From contig CAXMMT010000007.1 in NCBI GenBank assembly GCA_964194555.1, forward strand, positions 5,958 to 69,957: a stretch of DNA of 64,000 nucleotides, written 5' to 3'. Position numbers and translations under genes: made by a program. This stretch comes from SZUA-217 sp964194555. GTDB taxonomy: Bacteria > Actinomycetota > Acidimicrobiia > Spongiisociales > ZC4RG35. Of the stretch, positions 42,996 through 51,523 are shown piece by piece (position 1 is the stretch's first letter; each line of letters begins with the position of its first letter). Below the pieces are notes generated by a model, which saw only the letters and a program-made list of their open reading frames with translations, made no database searches and was not told the origin of the DNA.

Positions 42996-44396
42996 ATGGT
43001 TGGCCGTCGGATTGTTATGACGTTGGCGTTTTATCCACGAGGTGGATCGGCGCAGGTGGTGCGCTATTTGGGCGGAACGCTTGAGAAGTTGGGGCACGCG
43101 GTGACGGTGTGTTGTGGGTCGCTGGGGCCGTCGGGATCTTCCTCTCATGCGGCGACGTTCTTCGCGGGCCTTGACGTGCAGGCGCTTGACTTCTCCGAAG
43201 CAGCGACATGGTTCGAACAGGGACAGGATCCGATGGCTGCGCCGGTGCCCTTCCCCCCGTCGTTTGAGGATCGACCCGACGTGCCCGACCGGGTGTTCGT
43301 CTCGTTGGACGACGACGCTTACCACCGTCAGGTAGCAATGTGGCAGTCGCTGCTCGAACGGGTCGGGCTACCGGATCTGTATCACATACACCATCTGACC
43401 CAGGTCAACGATGCGGTGGCGGCTGTCGGGGATCGACCCACTGTTGTTCACCTGCATGGCACCGAGCTGAAAATGCTGGCCAAGATTCATCTCGGCGGTG
43501 GGGAGCCATGGAAGCATGCGACCGAGTGGGTTCAGCGTCTGGTGAGGGTTGGCCGTCGGGCCGATCGTCTCGTGGTCATTTCACCAACAGATCGTCAGCT
43601 GGCAATCGACCTGTTGGGAGTGGCCCCTTCGCTCATCGAAGTCGTACCGAACGGGGTTGACCTCACCAGGTTCGCACCCCTCCGCTTGCCAGGGAGTGAA
43701 CGGTTGGTCCGCTGGCGTCAGTGGCTGGTGGACAAGCCACAAGGCTGGGATGAGAGCGGCCAGCCGGGAACGATCCGCTACTCGGACAACGACATCGACC
43801 GTTTCTTTTTGGACCCGGCGTCAGGAGAGCTGCTCCCAGTGCTGCTGTTCGTCGGCCGCTTCTTGGACTTCAAACGGGTCCCGCTTCTCGTCCGTGCCTA
43901 CGCCGCGGCCCGTGAGGCGCTGGGACAGTTCGCACCGCCGTTGGTGATCTGGGGTGGTTATCCCGGCGAGTGGGAAGGCGAACATCCCCACACGGTGGCG
44001 ACCACGTTGGGGGGCGACGGGGTCTTCTTCGTCGGCTGGCGGGGCCATGAGGATCTCACCGCGGGGTTGAACTGTGCTGACGTGTTCGTGGCACCCTCGG
44101 TCGATGAGCCCTTCGGCCAGGTCTATCTGGAGGCCATGGCCTGCGGCCTCCCAGTAATCGCCACCGATTCGGGCGGTCCCCAATCGTTCGTCAACACCGA
44201 TCAGGCTCGGCCCAACGGCTGGCGGGTCACACCCGACAACGAGACAGAACTCACAGACGCCATAATCGAGGCGACCTCCGACAAGGCCACCCGACGTCAA
44301 CGAGGGCGCAACGCCCGACGGCTGATCGAACGCCAATACGACTGGCGTCGCATCGCCGAGCACATCGACCGAATCTACAACGATCTACTCGCCTAG
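42996..44396 (+). CDS. GT4-family glycosyltransferase
   Basis: A 466-residue retaining glycosyltransferase of GT-B fold. The N-terminal glycine loop is FYPRGGSAQVVRYLGGTLEK. The acceptor domain holds DLYHIHHLTQVNDA and VVHLHGTELKML. VPNGVDLTRFAP begins the donor domain, with LLFVGRFLDFKRVPLLVRAY and the E-x7-E element in DEPFGQVYLEAMACGLPVIA. Likely a cell-envelope or capsule sugar transferase; donor and acceptor unknown. ATG 42996 has a GGAG 7 bases upstream; ATG 42984 is possible. It stands alone between direct repeats, without other polysaccharide genes. Confidence 0.85.
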   Translation: MVGRRIVMTLAFYPRGGSAQVVRYLGGTLEKLGHAVTVCCGSLGPSGSSSHAATFFAGLDVQALDFSEAATWFEQGQDPMAAPVPFPPSFEDRPDVPDRVFVSLDDDAYHRQVAMWQSLLERVGLPDLYHIHHLTQVNDAVAAVGDRPTVVHLHGTELKMLAKIHLGGGEPWKHATEWVQRLVRVGRRADRLVVISPTDRQLAIDLLGVAPSLIEVVPNGVDLTRFAPLRLPGSERLVRWRQWLVDKPQGWDESGQPGTIRYSDNDIDRFFLDPASGELLPVLLFVGRFLDFKRVPLLVRAYAAAREALGQFAPPLVIWGGYPGEWEGEHPHTVATTLGGDGVFFVGWRGHEDLTAGLNCADVFVAPSVDEPFGQVYLEAMACGLPVIATDSGGPQSFVNTDQARPNGWRVTPDNETELTDAIIEATSDKATRRQRGRNARRLIERQYDWRRIAEHIDRIYNDLLA

Positions 44397-44422
44397 CGAG
44401 CAAAGGTCCCCGTCGCTGTTTA

Positions 44423-44456
44423 TTCCGGTTCTAGAACGCCGGTTCTAGAACCGGAA
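44423..44456. terminator. 15-bp perfect hairpin after glycosyltransferase
   Basis: TTCCGGTTCTAGAAC at 44423-44437 and its exact complement at 44442-44456 with a GCCG loop, 27 bp after the stop. Each arm also contains the internal palindrome TTCTAGAA. No T-run follows, so rho-independent action is uncertain. Confidence 0.55.
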
Positions 44457-44473
44457 CACGCTCGCTTGAAGAG

Positions 44474-44575
44474 GCTACTGACACTCGGCTGACAGGGTGG
44501 TTGACATCGGAGTTGAAGGGTCGGAAAGTGATGGCTCGCTCTGACGACGTGGGCTCCGATCAGTCGATCGCGCGT
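44474..44575 (+). repeat. Direct repeat R2
   Basis: Contains CACTCGGCTGACAGGGTGG, GGAAAGTGA and CTCTGACGACGTG. Same orientation as R1 and R3; R3 follows nearly in tandem with a period of ~120 bp. Confidence 0.65.
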
Positions 44576-44584
44576 CCATCACAC

Positions 44585-44712
44585 CTGGTTACGTGCTGCT
44601 TGTCATCCGGTGACAGGGTGGTTGACACTGAGATCGGAGGGATGCGAAAAGTGACGAGCGGCACTAGCGACGGGAACCCGATCACGGGCGCCGGTTTCGT
44701 GAGCCGTGGGGT
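44585..44712 (+). repeat. Direct repeat R3
   Basis: Contains GGTGACAGGGTGGTTGACAC, the segment TGCGAAAAGTGACG and ACCCGATCACGG. Shares the upstream CTGGT-ACG-GCTGCTT stretch with R1, so it is the closest match to R1. Confidence 0.65.
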
Positions 44713-44753
44713 CACGTCCATGGACGCTATGTGTTGCAATAACCACCTGACCT

Positions 44754-44771
44754 CGCAGGCATTATGCGTGG
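44754..44771 (+). repeat. GGCAYTTATG motif, copy G
   Basis: CGCAGGCATTATGCGTGG, nearly identical to copy C and the last copy on the right. With copy F it brackets the glycosyltransferase and its direct repeats. Confidence 0.65.
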
Positions 44772-45115
44772 TTTGTGGCTCTTCCTTCCCGGGTTGTCGC
44801 CGAGATCAAACTCGGATCAAACGCGACCCCATGGAGCGTATAGAGCCTTTCGAGTCTGAAACGGATATCGGGCCGGCTTGGTAAATCCTGGGAAGTGTCG
44901 AGATCCCCGACGTGCTTTGTGGAGATACGATAATGAAATCGAAACCCCACCGAATAAACGTTGGGCAGTCCATGTGAGACTGGCATGCGGGAGACATCGA
45001 AGCGTGGCCCCGAACCGGTGTGATTTCGGGGAAACGGTTGCGACACTTTCGACGAGGATTGTCGTCTCGTTATCGAGGTGCCATGTGGAACGGTTTCGCT
45101 AAGTCGAGCGAGATC

Positions 45116-45919
45116 CTATTTGCGCAGCATCGCGTCGAGTCGGCGGTTGGCGATGGCTGCTCCGACCAAACCCATCACAGCCAGGTAGGCGGCATGACCA
45201 ATCATGGTCCAGTCGACGAGGCCAAGTGTGAACCCACGAAGTAGTTCGGTGCCGTGATAGAGCGGTGAGATCTTGGCGACGTTCTGGATCAGCGGTGGGT
45301 AGACGTCGAGAGGATAGAAAGTACCGGAGAACAGGAAGAGGGGCATCGTCACCAGGGTCACGAGATCGAAGTCCTGCCAGGAGCGCATGAAGGTGGTGGC
45401 CGCCATACCGACTGCGCCGAAGGCGAATCCGACCAGTGTTGCGGCCGGGATGGCCAGCAGCGCCGTCCAGGACTCGGTCAATCCCATGGCGAACATGACC
45501 ACGACAAACGCTGTGGAGTAGAGGACGCCACGCAGCAGGGCCCAACCGATCTCGCCGATGGCGATGTCGGAGGGCTGCATTGGCGTCGTGAGAACACCTT
45601 CGTACACCTTCTGGAACTTGAGCTTGAAGAAGATGTTGAACGTGGTCTCGATGACTGCTCCGTTCATAGCCGATGCGGCCATCATCGCCGGAGCGACGAA
45701 GGAGGCATATGGGATCTGTGTGCCGTTTGGCAGTGTCACATCGCCCACCAGCGCACCGACCCCGATTCCAACTGCGAAAAGGTAGAAGACAGGCTCGAAA
45801 AACCCGCTGAAAATGATCTTCCACAAACGGCGATAAGCGATGTAATTCTTCTCCCAGATCCGCTGGGCCCGGAATGGAGTCACCTTCGGAGTGAGCCTGG
45901 CAGGAGCCGAGAGACTCAT
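45116..45919 (-). CDS. ABC-2 type exporter permease (NodJ/DrrB-like)
   Basis: A 267-residue permease from ATG 45919, overlapping the upstream permease stop by 4 bp. It has six helices, with FEPVFYLFAVGIGVGALVG at the first and the coupling region LKFQKVYEGVLTTPMQPSDI. The ABC-2 signature region is LFLFSGTFYPLDVYPPLIQN. The much longer open frame upstream is a shadow of the neighbour. Part of a lipo-oligosaccharide or drug-exporter-like operon. Confidence 0.86.
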   Translation of the reverse strand: MSLSAPARLTPKVTPFRAQRIWEKNYIAYRRLWKIIFSGFFEPVFYLFAVGIGVGALVGDVTLPNGTQIPYASFVAPAMMAASAMNGAVIETTFNIFFKLKFQKVYEGVLTTPMQPSDIAIGEIGWALLRGVLYSTAFVVVMFAMGLTESWTALLAIPAATLVGFAFGAVGMAATTFMRSWQDFDLVTLVTMPLFLFSGTFYPLDVYPPLIQNVAKISPLYHGTELLRGFTLGLVDWTMIGHAAYLAVMGLVGAAIANRRLDAMLRK

Positions 45920-46704
45920 GGCCGGAGCTTCCGGTCGAGAAGGCGCACAGAGAGGTAGATACCGATCGCTGTCATCACGATTAGGTAGAGAAGCGAGGCC
46001 CAGATCGGCAAGCCAGTCACGATCGATGCGTTGGCACCTGGAAGGGCGATCTTCCGAACCAGTTCGACCCCATGAAACAGAGGAGTGATGTACGCCACGG
46101 GTTGGAGGAAATCGGGGAGTTGGCTTATCGGAAAGAAGGTCCCCGAGAACAGGAACAGAGGCACGATGGCAAAACGAAACAGAGTGGAGAGGCTTGTCCC
46201 ATCCTTCTGAGTAAGGGTCCATGCGGTGATGACGGTGGTAAATGCGATACCCGTCAGCACAGCGGGCGGAATCGCCAAGAGGGCCGGTCCAAGTTCCATG
46301 GCCCCGAACAAGACAGCGATGACCGCGAACACGCAAAGCACGAAGACGAGACGCGCCACACCCCAGATCAACCTGCCCAAGATGATGTCTGCCGGGCCCA
46401 GGGGTGTCGTAATGGTCCCATGAAAGTTCTTGCGCCATATGACCCCGGCCATCACCGGAAACGATCCGTCCCCGGCACCGTTCTGCATCGCTGTGGCAGC
46501 CATCAACCCGGATGCCACAAAAACGAGATAGGGGATGCCCAGGTTGCCGCCGCCGGCATCGACGAGTGAGCCGAGCCCGGCGCCCATGGCTGCAAGAAAA
46601 AGCACCGGGTTGACGAAGGAGGTAATGACTGTGCCCCGCCAGGTCCGGCGGTAGGCGATGACCTCCGATTCGGCGAATCGGAGTGAGCGGGAGACGGTTG
46701 TCAT
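45916..46704 (-). CDS. ABC-2 type exporter permease (NodJ/DrrB-like)
   Basis: A 262-residue permease with six helices, the loop NFHGTITTPLGPADIILGRL and the terminal signature PLFLFSGTFFPISQLPDFLQ. It overlaps the ATPase by 1 bp and the second permease by 4 bp. Two similar permeases probably form a heterodimer. Confidence 0.87.
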   Translation of the reverse strand: MTTVSRSLRFAESEVIAYRRTWRGTVITSFVNPVLFLAAMGAGLGSLVDAGGGNLGIPYLVFVASGLMAATAMQNGAGDGSFPVMAGVIWRKNFHGTITTPLGPADIILGRLIWGVARLVFVLCVFAVIAVLFGAMELGPALLAIPPAVLTGIAFTTVITAWTLTQKDGTSLSTLFRFAIVPLFLFSGTFFPISQLPDFLQPVAYITPLFHGVELVRKIALPGANASIVTGLPIWASLLYLIVMTAIGIYLSVRLLDRKLRP

Positions 46705-47630
46705 CAGTCGATCAGTCTCCGGCCGGTGAGACGGAGGAAGACATCTTCGAGCGTCGACCTCCGGACCAGCACCTGCTCGGGGTGGATCCCACGCTCGTGA
46801 AGTGCGCGCTGGGTGTCGTCGGCGTCATCGGTGTAGAGAAGAACTCGATCTGCCAAAACCTCAGACCGTGGCGCAACGCCGTCCATCTTGATGACTGCGT
46901 CGTCGTTGTGCTCGTCATCGAATCTGAGTTCGAGGACTTCCCGCGGCGCATACTGCTCGATGAGCTCGCGGGGTGATCCTTCGGCGACGATCTTGCCCTG
47001 GTCCATCACCACGAGCCGGTCGCAGAGTTGCTCGGCCTCGTCCATGTAGTGAGTTGTGATTATGAGCGTGGCACCATCACGCTTGAGCCGATAGAGCCGA
47101 TCCCAGAGGAGGTGGCGGGCCTGGGGATCCAGCCCGGTGGTCGGCTCGTCGAGGATGATCAGGTCAGGGTCGTTGATCAGGGCACGTGCGATGGTGAGAC
47201 GCCGCTTCATCCCCCCGGAAAGAGGTTCGACTTCGGAGTCCTTGCGCTCGGTGAGTTGCGCAAAATCGAGGAGCTCCTCGATTCGCGGCATTATGTCGGC
47301 CTTCTTCATGTCGTGATAGCGGCCGTAGATATAGAGGTTCTCTGCGACGGTCAGTTCGAGATCGAGGTTGTCCTCCTGGGGGACCACGCCGATGCGTTGA
47401 CGGATTGATCGACCTTGCGTGGTCGGGTCGAGGCCGAACACGGTCATCTTGCCCTCGGTAATGGGACTGACGGTTGTGATCATCTTCATCGTCGAGGTCT
47501 TTCCGGCGCCGTTCGGGCCGAGGAAGCCGAAAGCCTCGCCCTTGCGGATGTCGAAGTCGATGGCGTCGACAGCGGTGAAGTCGTCGAATCTCTTGGTGAG
47601 GCCGCGCGCCTCCACGAGGATTTCAGTCAT
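46704..47630 (-). CDS. ABC exporter ATP-binding protein (DrrA/NodI-like)
   Basis: A 308-residue ATPase with Walker A GPNGAGKTS, the signature LSGGMKRRLTIARAL and Walker B LIILDEPTTGLDP. The switch His is in IITTHYMDEAEQL. The C-terminal ~90 residues end with the DrrA-type block LVRRSTLEDVFLRLTGRRL. First gene of the three-gene exporter operon. The substrate is likely a hydrophobic drug or lipid-linked molecule, inferred from family. Confidence 0.9.
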   Translation of the reverse strand: MTEILVEARGLTKRFDDFTAVDAIDFDIRKGEAFGFLGPNGAGKTSTMKMITTVSPITEGKMTVFGLDPTTQGRSIRQRIGVVPQEDNLDLELTVAENLYIYGRYHDMKKADIMPRIEELLDFAQLTERKDSEVEPLSGGMKRRLTIARALINDPDLIILDEPTTGLDPQARHLLWDRLYRLKRDGATLIITTHYMDEAEQLCDRLVVMDQGKIVAEGSPRELIEQYAPREVLELRFDDEHNDDAVIKMDGVAPRSEVLADRVLLYTDDADDTQRALHERGIHPEQVLVRRSTLEDVFLRLTGRRLID

Positions 47631-47666
47631 GAATCAATTGACGGTAGTTGGGGCTCGTTCCGCCTA

Positions 47667-48161
47667 CTAATACCGGTCGAACCTGATTATTGACCTGGTT
47701 GATTTCCGGCCACCCATCTTGGCTGGTTTGGCGTCGGCCGTCGGATACCCGAGGGCAACCGCGTATCTGACGACGGTGCCGCTCGGTGCGCCCATGTACT
47801 CACGGGCGTTGATGTCGCGGTGAAGAGTGATTGGACACGATGCGACGCCGATCGCCTTGGAGGCGAGCATCATGTTCTGGGCGGCCCTACCGATATCGAA
47901 CATGTTTCCGCCCTCTTCCTGGACGAGAACCACCGTCGCCGCCGAGTCTCGGACCGGTTGGGTGAAGTCCCCGTGTTCGGCAAGACCCTGAAGAAGGTTG
48001 GGATCGGTGACAGCGATGAAGGACCAGTCCTGTCGGTTCTTGGAGCTGCCGGTCATTCGGCCGGCTTGGAGAATCGCCTCGAGATCCTCAGTCGCGAGTG
48101 GATCGGTCTTGTAGTCGCGAATGGCTCGCAGGTTGAGAATGAAGTCGTAAGTATCGGACAT
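47667..48161 (-). CDS. Nitroreductase family flavoprotein
   Basis: A 164-residue short nitroreductase-like protein with FMN-phosphate-binding residues in LRAIRDYKTDPL. ILQAGRMTGSSKNRQDWSFI follows, then NMMLASKAIGVASCPIT. It should be a dimeric NAD(P)H-dependent FMN oxidoreductase; the substrate is not evident. Divergent from deoD. Confidence 0.82.
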   Translation of the reverse strand: MSDTYDFILNLRAIRDYKTDPLATEDLEAILQAGRMTGSSKNRQDWSFIAVTDPNLLQGLAEHGDFTQPVRDSAATVVLVQEEGGNMFDIGRAAQNMMLASKAIGVASCPITLHRDINAREYMGAPSGTVVRYAVALGYPTADAKPAKMGGRKSTRSIIRFDRY

Positions 48162-48241
48162 GGTTCGAGCTTAGAGCTCACGGTTCACCCGGATGATCGG
48201 ATAGGTTGTGGCCGACCGAGAATCCGAGGAGCTAATCCGTC

Positions 48242-48961
48242 ATGCCCACCCCACACATCTCTGCCGAGAAAGGTGATTTCGCACCCTCGATTCTGCTACC
48301 CGGTGACCCGCTCCGTGCCCAGCACATCGCAGAGAACTTCCTCGAGGACGTCGAGCAGGTAAACGCGGTCCGCAACATGTTGGGCTACACGGGGACCTAC
48401 TCGGGCATCCCGATTTCGGTGATGGGCACCGGCATGGGCATCCCCTCGGCGTCGATATATACAACCGAGCTCATTGCTGAGTACGCCGTGGAGCGATTGA
48501 TCAGGGTCGGGTCCTGTGGCGGAATATTGCCTTCTGTGAAGATCCGCGACGTGGTTCTCGCGATTGGAGCGTGCACCGACTCCGGGGTCAACCGGGTTCG
48601 CTACGGCGGCGATGACTTCGCTGCGACAGCAGACTTCTGGCTGCTTCAGGCTGCGGTTACCGCGGCGGCGGCCAAGGGAGTCGAGGTGAAGGTTGGAAAC
48701 GTCCACTCGGTGGACCTCTTCTACAACCCCGACGGTGAGGCTTTCGATCGCATGGAGGCGATGGGTGTCCTGGCTGTGGAAATGGAGGCAGCGGGTCTCT
48801 ATGGCGTTGCTGCCGAGAAGGGTGGTCGGGCGTTGACGATTGCGACGGTCTCCGATCATGTCAGGACCGGCGAAGCCACCAGCGCCGAAGAGCGGCAACA
48901 GACCTTTGACGAAATGGTCGAGATTGCTCTGGAAACCGTCAAGATCGACGTCGAGCGATAA
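48242..48961 (+). CDS. deoD: Purine-nucleoside phosphorylase, DeoD type
   Basis: A 239-residue hexameric-type PNP. It has PTPHISAEKGDFAPSILLPG, the phosphate-binding GDPLRAQHIAENFL, GTGMGIPSASIYTTELIAE, then RVGSCGGILPSVKIRDVVLA and VEMEAAGLYGVAAEKG. It phosphorolyses purine nucleosides. The purine permease gene 1 kb downstream fits a purine-salvage neighbourhood. Confidence 0.93.
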   Translation: MPTPHISAEKGDFAPSILLPGDPLRAQHIAENFLEDVEQVNAVRNMLGYTGTYSGIPISVMGTGMGIPSASIYTTELIAEYAVERLIRVGSCGGILPSVKIRDVVLAIGACTDSGVNRVRYGGDDFAATADFWLLQAAVTAAAAKGVEVKVGNVHSVDLFYNPDGEAFDRMEAMGVLAVEMEAAGLYGVAAEKGGRALTIATVSDHVRTGEATSAEERQQTFDEMVEIALETVKIDVER

Positions 48962-48972
48962 CTCGCAACACG

Positions 48973-49653
48973 ATGTCGCTGGATCGCTCCATCATCAAAC
49001 AAGGCATTGCCGACGCCTTGCCGCTCTTTGTGCCGGCAATCCCCTTTGCGTTCGTCATTGGCGTGGTGATCGTCGAGTCGGGAATCAACCCCGTCGTCGG
49101 CTGGTCAAGCTCCTGGCTCATCTTCGGTGGCGCAGCCCAGCTGACACTCATCTCGCTGCTCGGCTCGGGCGCGGCCGTGGCGGCAGCGATCAGCGCCGGT
49201 CTCGTGGTCAACGTCAGGCATCTGATGTACTCGGCCGCGATGGCCCCGGTGTTCCAACACCAGCCTCGCTGGATGAGATGGATCGGTTCTTATCTCCTCA
49301 TCGACCAGCAGTTCGCCCTGGCGATGCTTCGCGCCGACGACGATCCGAGGACGTTTCGGACCTACTACCTGGCTTCCGGTCTTGTCTTCTGGACCCTGTG
49401 GCAGATCATCACGGCGGTGGGCATCGTCCTCGGGCCCATCGTGCAGCAGTCCTGGAGCATCGAGTTCGCCATCTCGATTCTGTTCGTTGGCTTGATCGTC
49501 ATGGGCATCGACAAATACCCCAAGCTGGTTGCCGCACTCGTGGGAGCCGGGGTTACCTACCTGTCAGCAGGTTTGCCCAATCGTGCCGGTCTTCTGGTCG
49601 GGGCCTTTGCGGGGATCTTGGTCGGCACCATTGCTGAAAGGCTCCGAGGGTGA
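48973..49653 (+). CDS. azlC: AzlC family branched-chain amino acid exporter, large subunit
   Basis: A 226-residue membrane protein. It has the AzlC opening IKQGIADALPLFVPAIPFAF, the conserved GGAAQLTLISLLGSG segment and SAGLVVNVRHLMYSAAMAPV. A GTG of azlD overlaps its stop (GTGA). It forms an exporter with AzlD; branched-chain amino acids or azaleucine are the family substrates. Confidence 0.9.
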   Translation: MSLDRSIIKQGIADALPLFVPAIPFAFVIGVVIVESGINPVVGWSSSWLIFGGAAQLTLISLLGSGAAVAAAISAGLVVNVRHLMYSAAMAPVFQHQPRWMRWIGSYLLIDQQFALAMLRADDDPRTFRTYYLASGLVFWTLWQIITAVGIVLGPIVQQSWSIEFAISILFVGLIVMGIDKYPKLVAALVGAGVTYLSAGLPNRAGLLVGAFAGILVGTIAERLRG

Positions 49654-49958
49654 CTGACCTCCTCGCCATCCTCGCGGTCGGCACCGGAACCTATCTGAGC
49701 CGGGGGGTATTCATCCTTGCCCTTGCCAACAAGAAGATTCCCGACTCTGTGCTGGTTGCGCTTCAGTTCGTGGCGCCGGCGGTGCTGAGTGCGTTGATAG
49801 TGGCGCTCCTGATCGACAATGACGGGAACATCGCCATCGGAGTTGCCGAGGTATCAGCTTTTGTCGTAGGGGGCGCCGTGGCATACAAGACCCGCAACCA
49901 CATCTTCACTCTGATCGCAGGTATGGGTGTGTTCTGGCTGATTCGGGCCCTGATATGA
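49650..49958 (+). CDS. azlD: AzlD family exporter small subunit
   Basis: A 102-residue membrane protein of four helices with the conserved LSRGVFILALANKKIPDSVL and YKTRNHIFTLIAGMGVFWLI. It pairs with AzlC. Confidence 0.9.
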   Translation: MTDLLAILAVGTGTYLSRGVFILALANKKIPDSVLVALQFVAPAVLSALIVALLIDNDGNIAIGVAEVSAFVVGGAVAYKTRNHIFTLIAGMGVFWLIRALI

Positions 49959-49985
49959 GAGAAGGGGCTCGAAGGCCCCTTCTCT
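49958..49985. terminator. Bidirectional terminator hairpin
   Basis: AGAGAAGGGGC at 49958-49968, a 6-base loop, and the exact complement at 49975-49985, between the convergent azlD and purine-permease genes. T/C-rich sequence follows on the plus strand. Confidence 0.75.
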
Positions 49986-50005
49986 ACTCTGTCGGCTCTT
50001 GGATC

Positions 50006-51403
50006 TCAGCCGAATAGGTCTGCGATGAATCCGGTCTGGTTGGCGATGATCAACACCGTGAGAATCCACATCATGATGTGGATCTCCTTGAACTTTCCGC
50101 TTATCGCGTAGAGGAATGTGTGGGCAACAATCGCCAGACTGATGCCAAACGTGATCGAGAAGGTGAAGGGCATTCCAACAATCGCCAAGAATGCAGGTAT
50201 CGATTTTCGATAATCTGTCCAGTCGACCTTGGTGGCACCGGTCATCATCATTGCTCCGATGATGATCAGCGCACCTGAGGTCGCGATAGACGGTATGGCC
50301 TGCGCCAGCGGTGATAGGAACATCGCCGCAAAGAACAGGAGAGCAACGGTGAGAGCGGTGAGCCCGGTCTTTCCGCCCTCCTCGACCCCTGCCGCTGATT
50401 CGATGTAGGTGGTGGTGCTCGACGTTCCGAGCGCCGCACCTATCGAAGTGGCCGTTCCGTCGGCTGCGAACGCCGCACGGGGTGCCTGGATGTGTCCTTC
50501 GTCATCCAGCATCCCTGCTTTCTCGGTGAGCCCGATGAGGGTTCCCGCTGTGTCGAAGAAGTCGACAAAAAGGAAGGTGAACACAACGCTCACCACTCCG
50601 AGGGCAAAGGCCGCACCTAGATCCATGGCCAGGAACAGGTCGGTAGGCGCCGTGAACCCGACAATCGAGCCCCCAAAACCGCTGAAGGCCTCCAAACCCT
50701 CACCGCCATAGTTGTAGGCGTTGAGGTCGAAGATGATCACAACGGCGGTCACCATCACGATCCCGATCATGATGGCGCCTTTGATCTTGTTCGCCAGAAG
50801 TGCGCCTGTAATCACAATGCCACCCAATGCCACCCAGGGAAGCCAGGTGCTGAAGTCACCGACTTGGACGAAGGTGGCCCCCGAATCCTGAATGAAGCCC
50901 GCTCCGATGAAGCCAATGATCGCCAGGAACGCCCCGATGCCGGCCGTGATGGCGTGCTTCAGATGCAACGGAATGGCATTCAAGATCCACTCGCGCATGC
51001 CGGTGAGGGCAATGACCACGAAGAGGATTCCTGAGATGAAGACCGCGCCAAGCGCCGTCTGCCAGGGAATACCCAGGGTGAGAACGACCGTGAACGTGAA
51101 ATACGCGTTCAGACCCATTCCCGGGGCCATGGCGAAGGGGAGCCTGGCCCATAGGGCCATTATCAGTGTCCCGATGCCGGCCGCGAGCGCCGTGACGGTC
51201 AGGAGTTGGGGAAACGCTCCCTCGAAGTCGATAGCGTTGGAGAGAATCGCCGGATTCACAAAGATGATGTAGGCCATCGCCAGGAATGTGGTGATGCCCG
51301 CCCTCACCTCCTGTGAAGTAGACGAGCCCCTCTCGCTTATCTGGAAATAGCGATCGAGCCCGCTGGTGTCGCCTGTTTCCGGCGGCGTTTCCGTTATCGC
51401 CAT
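50006..51403 (-). CDS. NCS2/AzgA-type purine (hypoxanthine/guanine/adenine) permease
   Basis: A 465-residue permease with about 12-14 helices, from ATG 51403 with GGAGGAG upstream. Family marks are the N-terminal VRAGITTFLAMAYIIFVNPA and PFAMAPGMGLNAYF, the Na or H-linked segment TFLFVDFFDTAGTLIGL and GTSSTTTYIESAAGVEEGGK. It should import purine bases. No purine riboswitch was found in the leader. Confidence 0.88.
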   Translation of the reverse strand: MAITETPPETGDTSGLDRYFQISERGSSTSQEVRAGITTFLAMAYIIFVNPAILSNAIDFEGAFPQLLTVTALAAGIGTLIMALWARLPFAMAPGMGLNAYFTFTVVLTLGIPWQTALGAVFISGILFVVIALTGMREWILNAIPLHLKHAITAGIGAFLAIIGFIGAGFIQDSGATFVQVGDFSTWLPWVALGGIVITGALLANKIKGAIMIGIVMVTAVVIIFDLNAYNYGGEGLEAFSGFGGSIVGFTAPTDLFLAMDLGAAFALGVVSVVFTFLFVDFFDTAGTLIGLTEKAGMLDDEGHIQAPRAAFAADGTATSIGAALGTSSTTTYIESAAGVEEGGKTGLTALTVALLFFAAMFLSPLAQAIPSIATSGALIIIGAMMMTGATKVDWTDYRKSIPAFLAIVGMPFTFSITFGISLAIVAHTFLYAISGKFKEIHIMMWILTVLIIANQTGFIADLFG

Positions 51404-51523
51404 TCGAGGTCTCCTCCCTGTGGATGGCGACACAAAGGTACCGATCGGAACATGGTCGATGTCGTCTGGAGTTTCAGATGGTTTTCGCGAACTGCCGCAG
51501 TCTCCCCTGTTGAGCCTGAAGCC

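Larger units (their letters stand above)
44397..45115. other. 720-bp non-coding interval with hairpin and repeats R2, R3 and G
   Basis: Holds the hairpin at 44423-44456, tandem repeats R2 and R3, motif copy G, and ~340 bp (44772-45115) in which no gene was recognised. A 94-codon minus-strand frame there lacks any conserved pattern. Confidence 0.5.

Noticed and set aside
39559..44771. Classical integron cassette array
   Set aside because: No integrase, no attI, and the repeats lack convincing GTTRRRY / RYYYAAC boxes and the ~60-140 nt attC structure. Kept only as an analogy for the unexplained repeat family.
44501..44884. 127-codon plus-strand frame across R2, R3 and G
   Set aside because: It is translated repeat sequence; the equivalent frame is broken in R1.
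44762..45046. 94-codon minus-strand frame right of copy G
   Set aside because: No conserved pattern, no good ribosome site, overlaps repeat G, and codon use looks random.
45920..46438. N-terminal extension of the second exporter permease
   Set aside because: It is a shadow of the first permease in another frame; the ATGA overlap at 45916-45919 sets the start.
47275..47300. GGCATTATG match inside the DrrA-like ATPase gene
   Set aside because: It is ordinary coding sequence for DIMPRIE and has no flanking similarity to the intergenic copies.
50006..51523. Purine riboswitch upstream of the NCS2 permease
   Set aside because: The ~120-bp leader shows a ribosome site but no conserved loops or paired helices of the xpt-pbuX type.
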